Assembly (NCBI GenBank): GCA_964017235.1
Contig: OZ024936.1
Location: forward strand, 31,332,040 to 31,396,039
Direction of reading: 5' to 3'
From: Sabellastarte sp. h YS-2021
Lineage: Eukaryota; Annelida; Polychaeta; Sabellida; Sabellidae
Length of the DNA stretch: 64,000 nucleotides
Shown: in pieces, positions 11,466 through 23,080 of the stretch
How positions within the stretch are numbered: the first letter of the stretch is position 1
Layout: each line of letters opens with the position of its first letter
Notes under the pieces: model-generated
What the model was told of the DNA's origin: nothing
What the model saw: the letters and a program-made list of their open reading frames with translations, nothing else
The model's database searches: none
Position numbers and translations under genes: made by a program

Positions 11466-11885
11466 AAAGATAAACCATGAACCAAGCTTTTGATACCCCC
11501 ACTATTATGAACACTCTTCCTGATGAGACTCATGTGTCCTCCTAGGGGGCCACGGTGGCAGAGTGGTAACACTCTCGCCTCCCACCTCTGAGGCCGGGGT
11601 TCGATTCCCGGCACGGCCTCAAGTGGGAAAGCTGGCCTAAAGTGATGTAAAACCCCAAATAAATAAATAAATCATGTGTCCTCCTCCCTAGCCTCTTTTC
11701 ATAAAACCTAAGTGTACACCAAGGCATACCCACCATAGTCTTACCTCCTGGCATTCTCTGTGGTGCTTAGCCCCTTTTCTGTCCCTGGATACTGAAATTG
11801 GTTTGACTGGTGTTTTTTTTGCCTTAGAGTCCCCTTTGAATAGGGGAGATTAAGTGCTATAAAACGTCCAATTAGAATCAGAATC
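11466..11885 (+). mobile_element. 3' fragment of an L2-type LINE (family of copies A and C), split by a SINE
   Basis: The plus strand encodes AFDTPTIMNTLPDE before 11530, then SLASF and VYTKAYPP-stop after the SINE. These are the C-terminal landmarks of LINE A. The 3' tail reads CCTTAGAGTCCCCTTTGAAT.., then GGGGAGATTAAGTGCTATAA and ends with two AATCAGA units. A SINE at 11544-11671 interrupts it, so the LINE is older than the SINE. Confidence 0.8.
11530..11685 (+). mobile_element. tRNA-derived SINE (head type I) with 14-bp target-site duplication
   Basis: The SINE body is at about 11544-11671. It has an A box (TGGCAGAGTGG), a B box (GGTTCGATTCC), a short body and the tail GATGTAAAACCCCAAATAAA with AAAT repeats. 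TCATGTGTCCTCCT flanks it on both sides (11530-11543 and 11672-11685). About 110 bp of the middle present in the 33.7-kb copy is missing. Confidence 0.92.
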
Positions 11886-12794
11886 ATCAGGCACAAAATC
11901 CAATGTTTTATTGTCTCCGGTAGTTAAATATATATGTTAACATTTCGGATATCAGTCGTCAAACACTGTAAAAGACGCATGCAGATAATTATCCAATTTT
12001 CCCGATTTAGATAAAGTAATTGCATTGGCTACCCACTCACAAAATATTTAAATATCTCATGGCAACATTTCAGCCACTACATGGAACAGGTAAATGCATA
12101 TTACCAAGCCTTTATCAATGGCTTTTAATTTACACAATGAAAAGTTTACCATACTTTTGACAGGTCAACAATACTCTCTAAGGATATAGTAAAAAGCTGG
12201 ATTACAGTCCAGCACCAAAGAAATTAGAGCAAAGGGGTTTGCTTAAGATATGTATATGCCTCAAAGTTGAGTTTTTGTATCTTCATTACTGCCTGGGACA
12301 TGTTTAAAAAGGTCACTGATAACTACCACGTGTACCCGTGACCATAAGAATGAGAAACTATCTATGCCAAAACTTTCAAAAGGAACAAAATGCTGCTAAT
12401 TTTGCAAAATAATATAATAAATGTCAACAGTATGTGTTAAAATGTATGCAAAGTTGGAGATGGGGATTTTGTCACTCTCATTTTTTCCCGCGGGAAGTCA
12501 CTAAATTTATGGCAGCTTGTGAAAGAGTGAATGTGTAGCCTTAACAGAGACTACTTAAATGGCACCAAAAACATAGTTTACTGAATATTGATCTACACCT
12601 GATACAGCCAATGTGATGATCACTAAAATTGTTTTTTTTGTTTGGCCTCAAACCACAAATATATTTAATTATTGTCAATACATTACTAATGTATGCAGTA
12701 TACCGGTATATTTTGATCTGAAGTATATTGTCCAAATTATTTCTGCAACCTCACAAAATATTAAGTGTCATATTTATGGTGAAATTGTAAAGAA
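11886..12794. other. AT-rich spacer, nothing recognised
   Basis: No coding or repeat signal was recognised. Confidence 0.45.
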
Positions 12795-12831
12795 AGCTCG
12801 ACCAGTTCCGAACTGATCATTGAAGTAAAAC
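12795..12831 (+). repeat. Small 5S rRNA-derived fragment
   Basis: AGCTCGACCAGTTCCGAACT followed by GATCATTGAAGTAAAAC resembles the 5S-derived sequence at 20.4 kb (AGCTTGACCAGTTCCCATCT..). It is short and degenerate. Confidence 0.45.
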
Positions 12832-13744
12832 ATTTTACTACTAAAATCACCAGGCACTACCAAGCATATACACCACAGAAGTGAAAACCATTTTTTATGC
12901 AAGGAGGAATACTTAGATATTCTCCTGTGTCTCGTAAGTAACTTTACTATTAAAATTTATCAAAACATGGTCTTAGTCTGTGACTATATGTCCTGCAACT
13001 AAACATAGAAAAGATTTGATATCTACTTATTCAAATGCAATTAAATTTTATTATAAATATAATACATAGTATTTCAGCTAGTACTTTTACTCTGTTCCCT
13101 CAATGTCATATTATTGCAGGTCAAATGCAATGGCATTTTTGAAGGGTTGCAATAAATCTTTTGTGAACTGCTTAATGCCATGGTCGGTTCATTAGAATGT
13201 TTAACCTTTCTTAGTTTCTTAGGACAATTGCACCACAATCTCTTAACACAGGAACTATTACAGTGTCATAACGAAGTACAATGGGTGATTAGCTGGTTCT
13301 TTATTGCAGTGCATGAGCTAGTCACTGACTGAAACCATGCATTTGTACTTCATAACCCTGCTTTTTAGCTTTGTTCATAGACTGTCTCCATGTTAACACA
13401 TTATGGATCATCTTCACATGACCTTGCGTGACTAGAGAGTTGTATTTGGAACTTAAAATACATACCAGTTACCCATGTTTTCCTTTGACAGTGACAATCA
13501 GTATTTTTCTTTACAGTCAAGGGATGGTGTTGAACCCTTGACTACAGAACGGAGAAACAAGAAATGACTAGTCAAACAGGATAACCATTGGGATTTTTTT
13601 ATTGTATAATCAGTGCAATATCTCTATGTACATGACCCAAAGCGCTATATGACCGTTACTGACATTGCCCTAAGTGAAAGACAGAGGCTCAAATATGACA
13701 ATCTCCCTGATGTTCTTTAGACTGCCAGTGGGGATAGGACTCAA
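12832..13744. other. AT-rich spacer, nothing recognised
   Basis: Near 13510-13560 a GGTGTTGAACCCTTGAC word resembles a decayed SINE B box, with no support around it. Confidence 0.4.
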
Positions 13745-13875
13745 TGACAGAGCATCGCCATTTTAAGTGGTCATCCGAGCCACTATGTATCTGCCCTTTA
13801 CCTGGGTTTGAACCCACATTGTCTGTCTTCCTAGGCGAGTGTGTAACTCACTTGGCCATAGCGGATTCCTGTAAA
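13745..13875 (-). mobile_element. tRNA-like SINE head, minus strand
   Basis: On the minus strand CGCTATGGCCAAGTGAGTTA gives an A-box-like element and GGGTTTGAACCCA on the plus strand is the complement of a B box. The spacing fits a tRNA head. No usable anticodon stem or terminator was made out, so it is taken as a SINE rather than a tRNA gene. Confidence 0.5.
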
Positions 13876-14407
13876 TAATTTAAGAGTATGCAAGTTTTAT
13901 TGCTATGTATGCTTCATTTAAAACACAACCTAAAGAACCATAAAACATGTAGCAAATCACTGTTCATCCTTACTTTGTTACAAAATATTTTTGCAGAGTT
14001 TGGGAAAAACAAAAAACCCTCTTAAAAGTGTAATGCAACGTGCTTTGAATATAAACCACAGCTCAGTAAAGCTCTTTTATATACAAGCACAATTTTAGTT
14101 CAGTGAAAATACAAATGTCAACGTTTTTTTTACTTCCTTTTCAGTGTAAATCTGTAAAAGTACACATTATTTTTATTACTACTATTCTATTATTATTATC
14201 ATCATCATCAAAAACCTTTGGTGAAAAAATTTTCTCCCACAATTACAGAGCCATCAGTCTGGTGGTCTGTCTTAGAACTGACAATATATAATATTAACTT
14301 GTCACTGACTAAAATTTATTGTTTTCTTCAAAATATTTTACCATCAAACTATTTCAACAGCATCTCTGCCAAACTGACACCAGAAACATGAAGTCAAATT
14401 TACCATT
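13876..14407. other. AT-rich spacer, nothing recognised
   Basis: Only short frames occur, one (14103-14291) passing through a TTATTATTATC simple repeat. Confidence 0.45.
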
Positions 14408-14516
14408 TTAAGTTCCGTCCAACAGCCAGGGTCATATTGGGACAGGCCCTCACTGAGGTGACAGCATGCGATTAGATGCCAAACTTGCTAACCACGAGGT
14501 CACTGAGGACCTTTAT
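14408..14516 (-). mobile_element. tRNA-derived SINE (head type II), internally deleted
   Basis: The plus strand shows CCGTCCAACAGCCAGGGTCA, ATTGGGACAGGCCCTC and then GATTAGATGCCAAACTTGCT with AACCACGAGGTCACTGAGGA. This is the type II tail and head on the minus strand with most of the body missing. Confidence 0.65.
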
Positions 14517-14719
14517 ATAACATATGGATAACCTTGTATCCACTTTGAAACTGAATATCTTTGTATTTATTTGCACCATCCTGCTTTTGTCAGTTTTTGT
14601 CAGGTGTAGGTTCAAATCTGTACATTGCCAAAGCTTTGTGACTAATGTTGGCATAAGGATCAATGCTAGACCATATCAAACAACTGTCAACAAGCTGAAG
14701 TTATAAACTAAATTTCAAG

Positions 14720-14795
14720 ATCTTGCTTAACTCTGAGCTTGTTTAATTACAATTGTCATCTTGCTTAACTCTGAGCTTGTTTAATTAAAATTGAC
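14720..14795. repeat. 38-bp tandem duplication
   Basis: ATCTTGCTTAACTCTGAGCT with the following TGTTTAATTAMAATTG starts at 14720 and again at 14758. Confidence 0.9.
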
Positions 14796-15470
14796 ATCCG
14801 AGGAAGTTGTGTTGTTGTAGGGTTAGAGGTGAAGGTAAATGATGCAGATAAGAGACTTAAAATTAATTTATCTTATCCTATAAAGCTTCTCTGTGCTAAT
14901 CCGCCCACACATAATTATATGAAGAACACATTTTCTGCAAAATTAGTACATTCTTTCCAATTATTATCTTTCTTTAAATTGATGCAAAGATTGAGTCATG
15001 AAAAATCTTTGTGTAGTCCATGGTGGCTAAAGAAGGCTAGTCTGAAATGATAGGACTTGAGTTTTCTTCTAAAACTAAGACAAGGATATTGTGGGATCTT
15101 ATTCCAGCAGATGATTTATTTCACTCACACAGAGTTAACAACCCAGCAAATGTTTCTGCCTGTTTATTTGTGTGGATAAATAGATGACACTACCACTTTG
15201 ACACCGATGACATACAAATATATATTACTCTTGATGCTGATTCTTGTTGGGTAAATCTCAGTGTGGGTAATACCTTTAGGCTTTGCCAATAATGAAGTAG
15301 AAATCAAATTATTTACTCATGTATGTTGTGACAATAAGAATAAATTGGGTCTTATATAGTTTGAGAATGAGGAAGGCTCCTGCCATCAGTGCTTACAGAG
15401 TCTGAAGGCATTGTCTCAGAGACTTACACTACAGCAGTTAACATTAAGAGAAGTGCATATCAACATGGAA
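14796..15470. other. Spacer, nothing recognised
   Basis: The phrase ATTTATTTCACTCACACAGA at about 15115 recurs at about 16339, indicating a small dispersed repeat. No gene is seen. Confidence 0.4.
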
Positions 15471-15735
15471 GTGGTGTATAGTTAATTTGTTTATTTGGGG
15501 TTTTACATTGCTTTCAACACTGTACAGGTCATATCACAACGGGTAGTTGGAAGGACAGAGGAGACCAGTACATACAGTTGGTCAAGGTTTTGTACTGTAA
15601 ACTGCTGACCAACGGCAAGCAACTACCAGCTTTCCCACTTGAGGTAGGACCGGGAACCGAACCCCGGCCTCAGAGGTGGGAGCCGAGAGTGTTACCACTC
15701 TGCCACCGTGGCCCCAGGTGGTGGTGTATAGTTAA
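15471..15735 (-). mobile_element. tRNA-derived SINE (head type I), nearly full length, with target-site duplication
   Basis: The body is about 15486-15716 on the minus strand. It starts GGGGCCACGGTGGCAGAGTG, with GGGGTTCGGTTCCCGG as B box, passes through TGGTAGTTGCTTGCCGTTGG and ends in GCAATGTAAAACCCCAAATA. GTGGTGTATAGTTAA flanks it at 15471-15485 and 15721-15735. Confidence 0.92.
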
Positions 15736-17399
15736 ATAGATGGAAGTAAGTGAACTGTAAGGTGAGGTATACAATAGAAGGAAAAGGCAGAGAGCAAAAG
15801 AACCGAAAATAGAAGAAAAATGAATCTGAAGATATCCCAAGGCCAGATTTAGCGCTCATTTGTCAGGTTGTGTATTTCAAATTAAAGATCTGTTTTAAGT
15901 TGTTGGAAGGGTCAATGTGTTAAAAATTCCAGACATAAAGCAAATTAGCATAAAGGTAAAATTACGAGAATAAGACAATTCTACAGTTATTGTTTATTTT
16001 CTATTGCAAAATATAATGCAACATAATGGTTATTTATCAAAAGTAAAACTATTCTTAACCCGAGTTTCAGTCACTATTACAGTCTGTTTGCCACTGAAAG
16101 CAGCAATATTTAATGGTATTCGAACAAGTAAATGCATAAAAACATGTAAAACTATTGATATCATGCCTTACGATACTACGAGGTATAGTTTTTAAAAATT
16201 TTACCACTGAAAAAAGCCTGTGGGGCGACTTTTGTATATTTTGTCTTCTCGCGTGAGGGTAGTTTTACTTTTATTGTCAACCATTTTTGTTTGAAGAGTA
16301 AACAACCTTTGTTTATTTTTAACCAATTGATTCAATTTATTTCACTCACACAGAGTAATAACCTTTACCCAAAATACTATGACAGCAGTTGTTTATAGAA
16401 ATAAGTAATCCCAAATGAATCCTCAGTTAGGGGTACTGTTAACTATAATGACTTTAATAATTTACATTATGTATAAATTTCTCAAATGCAAACCAGCAGA
16501 AGCATTGTAAATATACATTTCTAATAATTAAAGTAACATATTTCTAGATGATATAGTTTTATAAAAATATTTACAACAAAATAATGATCATTTTCGTCAA
16601 ATCTGAAATGTATCCATAATAAGGGACACGTATGCATATAGAAAATATGCACTGGTCTATATTTTTATATTTTTTAGGTCAAAGGTGAAAAATGAGAATA
16701 AAAATAAGCGGGAATAACATCAAACTATTCTATTACTATGTGAAAATGGACAGCCCATGATAAACCATCTGCTGATTGTCTCTTTTACCACAGCAAAGCT
16801 TGTAACAGATCAGTGCTAAGTTAAAATTATAGATACCCCCTCCTTCTAACTGGCGTGATTATAGTCAGTGTATCAAGGTGAAGAATTTTTTACACTTTGT
16901 AGTGATTTATTGGTAACAAATTGTTCAGAGTCTGTTAATACTAAATCATTTAACTTCTTACTGCGATTTATTTATCGAATACGTTTAATGTTACTTCATC
17001 ACATTGTAATACAGAGCAGGTTGTCAGTAATTCTACATTTTAAACCACTAACCTTTGGGTATGTTGACAAACCTATAATTTATTAAATGGAATTTATGAG
17101 TTACAGCCAACTAACTATGCCTGCTGTGTTGCCTCATTGATTCAGTCCCGACTTCTGCTTTACTATTGACCTTGTGGGTGAACGACCCTTTGGTCTTATG
17201 GTTTTATTGATGATATGCGACAGAATCCAAGAAGAACTCTACTTATATAATACTAATAATTTATGTATCACATGTTTATGTTCACAACTGTAAAGATGTA
17301 TCAGTTATCAGACTTGTATCAGCCTTGTAGAGTATGTTTTATAAACATAAAAATTTAAATAAAATATATATATTTTATATATATAAAAAAATAAAAACA
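15736..17399. other. AT-rich spacer, nothing recognised
   Basis: Several short frames occur but none shows a domain or codon pattern that would support a gene. TA-rich simple sequence lies at 17360-17395. Confidence 0.45.
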
Positions 17400-17560
17400 A
17401 AAAACAAGTGATAGAGAGGATTTCTCACAGCACTGGAGAGTGAGAGGTTGTGGGTTCGAGTACCTGTGAAACCTTTTCCTGTGATTTTTGGTGCCCAATG
17501 TGAGGTTGGTCACTGTGGGTTGGGTAACCACACAAGATGGAGAGCCAGAGGTACGGGTTT
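17400..17560 (+). mobile_element. Candidate tRNA-like SINE head
   Basis: GTGAGAGGTTGTGGGTTCGA GTACC contains a B-box-like GGGTTCGAGTACC preceded by a GGATTTCTCACAGCACTGGA segment in A-box position. There is no second copy in the window. Confidence 0.35.
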
Positions 17561-17639
17561 TTGTGAACCAGTAGGAACCCTGGGACAGGTTTTGTGTATT
17601 TAGTTGAGAATGTGACAGAACGCAAAAAGTGATAAAATC

Positions 17640-17910
17640 AGTACTTCTGGCTTGGCCAGTAGGGGTTTGCCTGAGAGCTCACAGTGTAGCGTGTGGACCT
17701 CGGGAGTGAGAGTTTTTGGTTTCGCGACCCCCCTTGAACCTTGTCTTGTGACAGGTATCTCAAAGGTCAAACTTAAGGTTTTACAACACATTGAACAGCT
17801 CGGGTGATACTGGAACAGACCCTCAGCATTGCCACTTGTGGGAGTCAATCCTGTCCAGAGGTGACAGCCTGTAATGAGATGCCAAACTTGCTAACCCACT
17901 AGATCTGATA
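17640..17910 (-). mobile_element. Degenerate SINE cluster, including a type II copy on the minus strand
   Basis: At 17816-17905 the plus strand reads AACAGACCCTCAGCATTGCC, GGGAGTCAATCC, GAGATGCCAAACTTGCTAAC and CCACTAG, which are the type II landmarks in reverse. Around 17685-17735 TAGCGTGTGGACC and GGTTTCGCGACCCCC look like another tRNA head on the plus strand. Confidence 0.5.
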
Positions 17911-18844
17911 AATGGACTTACATGTTTGAGATTAACCATGTGTTTAATGCATAATATGGCTCAAATATATAGTGTAGTTACCTTTACTACATTTATAACG
18001 ATGACTTTCAAACTGTAACTGTAAAAAGGGAGGTCATATTACAGAAATAAAAGGAAAATTACCCAAATGATGTATATTTTTTACAAAAAAAAAGGCAATA
18101 GCAATCACATGCCATGGAACGAGAGTGTCATTTTTTTGTCTGTAGAAGTGAAATTTCTATAGTTGGTAGCAGTGGTGTTTTTTTCGCAAAACTAAAAAGA
18201 AAGTGTTATTTACTAGCCTTGATCACTGGTATGTAGGTGGCAGTCAACCCTTATGTTGTTTACCTCATACCTTACTGATACTTAGAAGGACATGAATTCC
18301 TATCTGATTACACGGGTTGTCACAATACCTTGTGTGTCATAATTCTGTGCGTCAATATTAAAAAAAACTAATTATGAAACTACACATTCATATTTCAGAA
18401 AATAAAGAACTAGAGCAAAAAATAATAATCCATTAAATAAAAATCCAATAAAATTTCTCATGTTGATAGCCAGTGTACTGCTGGATTGATTTCTAAACAA
18501 AAACACACGGTATTATGACATGCACGGAATTGCGACAACCCAAGTATTCCATACAACGCACAGATAATGGTGGGGGCGTGTCATACCATGCTTAATGTTC
18601 TTATGACTTAGTTGTGTGAACTGTAATAGAGAAAGGTCACTTCTTTAAGATCAAATTCTAAACTTTTCTCAGATGTGACATTAATTTCAAAATCATATGA
18701 TTTTTTTCCAGTTTTAGTTTTTACTGGCTACACCACAATGCCAATTATTCCAAGCATTATATAATTGTAACATCAGTTAAAATATAAAACTACAACACGT
18801 ATAAAGACTTTCATTAAGTGGGGAAAATCATCTTATTGTAGCAA
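17911..18844. other. AT-rich spacer, nothing recognised
   Basis: No coding or repeat signal was recognised. Confidence 0.45.
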
Positions 18845-18965
18845 TTATGTCAGAAGTTATCTGCTAAACTATAGCTAGGGTGGTTAATCTGGAAATTTAG
18901 TGTGATTGTATTTTGCTTTTCTTTTGTGGAAGTTAATAAAAGGGCTCATGAGAGTAATAAAATAC
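18845..18965. repeat. Dispersed repeat, partner at 20945-21075
   Basis: GTGATTGTATTTTGCTTTTC, then GAAGTTAATAAAAGGGCTCA and GAGAGTAATAAAATACC align with GTGATTTTGTCTTTCTTATG, CAAGTTAATAAAACAGCATA and GAGTGTAATAAAATCTC at 21000-21070. Its identity is unknown. Confidence 0.6.
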
Positions 18966-20019
18966 CACAATGTAACTATACGCTGTTAAAGAAAGGGAGA
19001 CATTTTGTGAGACTAACTTACAGAAGGTTAAAAAACTGCAGAAGATATTTCTGGAATAAAGTATCTTTTTTGTACTCAAAAGAACCTATCCTTTGACATA
19101 GGCAAGTCACAGAGTCTCTGAAACAATATAGCCCTTAAAGCTGTTACTGTCCTCTGTTGGGCCAAGTTATCTTCTGTGATGGCTGCTGGTTTTCCTAAGT
19201 CATAATTTTCAAGGTAAAATGTTAATGTATTTCTGGTGACAAGCTGTTTTGGCATTGAGAAGTAGTTTATCTTTATTCACTGAGCTAATTTTCAATAAAA
19301 TAAATCAAGAAAATAATCAAAATTCTCTCTGCATAATTATTGCATTGCATTTTGGACTTTTTTTTAAAGAATAAGCCATGTAAGTGACAAACAGTTATGA
19401 AATACATGTGTTTAGGGCAACCCTACTCCACTTCAAATGGCTTACAGTATCCATTAATAAAGTAATAGTGTTCTCTTATGAAACATATCAGTTTACAAAA
19501 TTTATGTACAAGTTATAAAAGACAAGATTTTATGAAAGTTTCAGTTCTTTATTTGTAAAATAGTAAAAGGCTGTCAGGTTCACACAAAGCTCATAAGAAC
19601 TTCTCCATGAAATATATGGACGATCGGTAAAAATGATAAAAGCTTGAGGTGATTTGTGTACTGCATATTTTAGCCATAAAACTACACACTGGAAGAAAGA
19701 ACATAATTGAAAATTGTCATTTGTATGCCAGGGGATCTTGTGGCTGAGTAGTATCATTTTGCAGTTCATTTAAGACTAAACCTGAAACTTGCTTCAGTGA
19801 AATATGTGCCATTCCATATTGTGTGCAAAGTTACAGATTACAATTAGCAAGTTTATCCCTCTCAGTTGAAAGACTTAGCCAAACTATTAATCATTGGAAT
19901 TCATAGTTGTTGACTTTTAACTTTAAGGGTATTCATTCATGCAGTTATTTGTAGTTACTTAAAAAACTTATATTTTATATTAAGCATTCACTTAAGACAA
20001 TCAAAAGAATGTTCTACTT
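18966..20019. other. AT-rich spacer, nothing recognised
   Basis: The open frames present lack any family motif. Confidence 0.4.
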
Positions 20020-20185
20020 TCTGTTTTACATCCAGATCTGTGTTTCCACTGACTTGCTTATTGAGTGTTTTCAGTCTGAGATGGAGGAAATCAGTGCATA
20101 CTAGTTTGTCAAGATTCTGTAATGAACATCATCAGGCAAGACAAGCAACTATCAACTCTATCAACCCCCACTCTTCATGTCACTT
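20020..20185 (-). mobile_element. Degenerate SINE (type III middle region), minus strand
   Basis: AAATCAGTGCATACTAGTTT, GTCAAGATTCTGTAATGAAC and CAAGCAACTATCAACTCT align with the 9845-10064 SINE in the same orientation. Confidence 0.5.
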
Positions 20186-20394
20186 TAGAATTGAATCTAG
20201 AGCCTAAAAGGTCAAAAGCAAGTTTTACTTGTTATATCTCCGTACCCACTTCCCCCAGAATTCCATTGTGATGTCACAACTTAGGAAGGTAAACACACAT
20301 TGCCAGCTTTTCTTTTTTTTCACCCCACTGGGTACATACACATGTGAAGTGTTGCAAAAGCTGAGGGCCATGATGATTACTGGTTCCAGGATCT

Positions 20395-20600
20395 GCATGC
20401 TGTGCTGTAGCTTGACCAGTTCCCATCTGATCACTGAAATCAAGCAGCACCAGCCTTGGCTAGTACTTGGAGGGGTTACTGTCTAAGGTCTGGGCCATTT
20501 TTTGGACAGACACATGATGACTCAGATGATCATTTTAATGGTGGTCCTGTGGCAACATAACTGAGCAAGGTACTTGACGTAATGTTAAATCAATCAACAA
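20395..20600 (+). mobile_element. 5S rRNA-derived SINE or 5S pseudogene
   Basis: CTGATCACTGAAATCAAGCA then CAGCCTTGGCTAGTACTTGG AGGGG follows the 3' half of eukaryotic 5S rRNA, including the box A and box C promoter regions (compare GATCTCGGAAGCTAAGCAGG and CTGGTTAGTACTTGGATGGG). The 5' half is poorly conserved and no T-run terminator directly follows. Downstream sequence to about 20600 ends in AATGTTAAATCAATCAAC, a plausible SINE tail. Divergence is too high for a functional 5S gene. Confidence 0.65.
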
Positions 20601-20944
20601 AATATAGGGACCATTAAAATAAACACCGGTTTGCATTCAAATTATGGAGAAAAGATCCATCTTATTATATGCCATCCTTGACATATTCATTGAAATGGTT
20701 AAGTTGGAAAGGGTTCTTACACTGACTTATCAGTTGGGAAAGGCATCACAACAAGGTGAAGCAGTGCAAATGTGTGGCAGTTGTTTCAGTGATTCATTAT
20801 AAATTTGATAACACTGGACATCCAATTACTCCTGGCACTCTGTTATTGTAACACTTTGAAATATGACATGGCAAAAATATGAATGTGCAATGCAAAACTA
20901 ATCCACCAACACAATGAGGATAGATAATTTATAATCAAGGAAAC

Positions 20945-21075
20945 ATGTCATGAGTGATCTAAGCCAATGCTAGGACATTAAACCTGAAAAAATTAGAGCA
21001 ATGGTGATTTTGTCTTTCTTATGTTCAAGTTAATAAAACAGCATATGAGTGTAATAAAATCTCGCCATTCAAGTA
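20945..21075. repeat. Second copy of the 18.85-kb dispersed repeat
   Basis: It is paired with 18845-18965 by the matching words quoted there. Confidence 0.6.
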
Positions 21076-21689
21076 TGTATTTCAAATAAAAGTGGACAGT
21101 TGTTTGAGAAATATACACATAAAGATTATGTTATGTGAAATATATGGCAGAAATAAAAATTACGTACCGTAAGATTGAGGATGATAAAAGTCCGCTTTAT
21201 ATCCAAAGGGACACCTCTTGGGGGATATAGAGTAGTAAAGGGGTACAATTTTCAGTTGGACAATATCAGCTGTTTATTTCTCTTTTATAACAAAGTTTAG
21301 GACTCTGTATCGTAGTGTTAGCAGGGGTCAAGGTTATGGTTTTAAGTCCAATTCAAGAGCTAGCCTGATGACAAGCAAGTTTTGCATATAGACATAGACT
21401 AGAACCTCTGTGGCAAAGCTGAGCGGGCATCCAAATTTGAATCTGGCTGTAAAATAGTGCGTAAAACAGAAACTTTGAAGGTTTATATCATATTTGCGAG
21501 AAAATATTTGGAGAAAGTATCATGAGTACTGGTCCTAAAGATTAAATTAAACTTCTGCAAAAATTGAGAGCAATTTGCATTTGAGGCCAAGTTGTTTGGA
21601 AATAATAAGCACAAGGAAATAAAGCCCATTGCAAATTATATCATTGCTGTGTCTGGGTGTGTCTGCTGCAGAGTGTTTGAATTCATGCA

Positions 21690-21905
21690 AACATGTAGAA
21701 ATGGTTATGGCCTGTCCCAATATAACCCTTGTTGTTAACAATAGCAATAAACCCAGCTGAACACTTTTAAATATAAAACTATGTTACTGTGATTTTACTT
21801 AACACCACAACAGTGATTTTAACTTATAAATTAGCCACAAGTGGCAATGCTGAGGACCTGTCCCAATATGACCCTGGCTGTTGAACGGGACGTAAAACCC
21901 CAATT
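21690..21905 (+). mobile_element. Two type II SINE tails on the plus strand
   Basis: At 21832-21900 the sequence CAAGTGGCAATGCTGAGGAC, CCTGTCCCAATATGACCCTG, GCTGTTGAACGGGACGTAAA and ACCCC is a clean 3' half of the type II SINE. At 21705-21740 GGCCTGTCCCAATATAACCC is a more decayed one. Confidence 0.65.
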
Positions 21906-22144
21906 TTCTTTAACTTATAAATTAACCCTTTAAATAATATATATGCACCAAATTGTAAGTTTTTTTTAAATTGCATTTTTACATTTTAACAGTGCTGTTG
22001 CTAAAGGCTTCTGAAACTGAACTTGCAAAATTGTTTTGGAGTCGCATTATTACATTATTTGATAAATGGATTTTAAAATACAGGAAGAGTAATCATTATA
22101 AAGAAATCTTGGGAAAACAATGCCAAGGTCAAAATTCGTGTTTT

Positions 22145-22192
22145 TCGTCCTGTTCAACAGCCAGGGACATATTGGGACAAGTCCTCTTTAGA
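22145..22192 (-). mobile_element. Type II SINE tail fragment, minus strand
   Basis: CGTCCTGTTCAACAGCCAGG GACATATTGGGACAAGTCC is the complement of the type II tail. Confidence 0.55.
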
Positions 22193-22984
22193 AATGTGTG
22201 AAAAGGGCTTCCCTTTATGGTCATAATCACTAAGTGAAACAACAGGCTAATAATGAAAGATATTGGACACTTTTAACAAAAGAAAACCTCACAAGTGTAA
22301 TTTCAAATTTTTCGTCAATGCAGTTCGAATGACAAGTGGTAAACATGTTTTATATTTGGGCCTCACCTCTGTGAAAAAAGCTTAGTGATGCGTGAGATGC
22401 ATTTAGAGCCTGATATGATATGAGATTAGCTGCTGGAGGAGATATTAAACCCCACTTACTTTGAAAGTGATATCAAATGTAATTTAAAATTTACTTAATT
22501 CTACTAAATCAGGTGTAAAACCCGAGCTCTGACCTCTGACCAATATAAAAGCAATAGCACAAAGTATACCTTTATTGTCAGATATATAAATGTGGACTCA
22601 ACTCAGACCCTGGCCTTACATATCAATTTAGTCTCATAACTCACTTTAGCTCAGATCTTATCACTGTGCTGAACTATGATATAAAAGCTTTGCTATATAA
22701 CCAGAGACCACAAATCTTTGGCTACAGACAAATGATGTCAGCCCTAGTCTCATATCAAAGGTCCAGTCAGAGACATTTTTCTATCTTCATTGAACAGTCT
22801 ATTTCGGATTGTTTAAAGGGAGCATATTTGTAGTTTTTCTCTGGCACTTTTTGTTGATAATTTAACTAAGTCCTTTGAAAAGGTTGGTTGTTAGTTACCA
22901 CTGGACTGTCTACAGCTGGTGAAAACCATCGCCTAATCTAATAATTGACCTGTAAGAAATATCTCATACATAAGACTTTACCGC
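22193..22984. other. Spacer, nothing recognised
   Basis: No coding or repeat signal was recognised. Confidence 0.45.
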
Positions 22985-23080
22985 ATTCAGTGGCTCGGGA
23001 GTTGACAAGTGTGGCATTTACTCACTTGACTCTCACAAATGTGCCTCCGCGTTTGATCCCAGCTTATGGAAGCATGCACA
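22985..23080 (+). mobile_element. Candidate tRNA-like SINE head
   Basis: CAGTGGCTCGGGAGTTGACA and CGTTTGATCCCAG resemble A and B boxes about 45 bp apart. No tail is attached. Confidence 0.3.

Noticed and set aside
20395-20510. Functional 5S rRNA gene
   Set aside because: The 5' half is not conserved, the internal promoter has several changes, and no T-run terminator follows directly.
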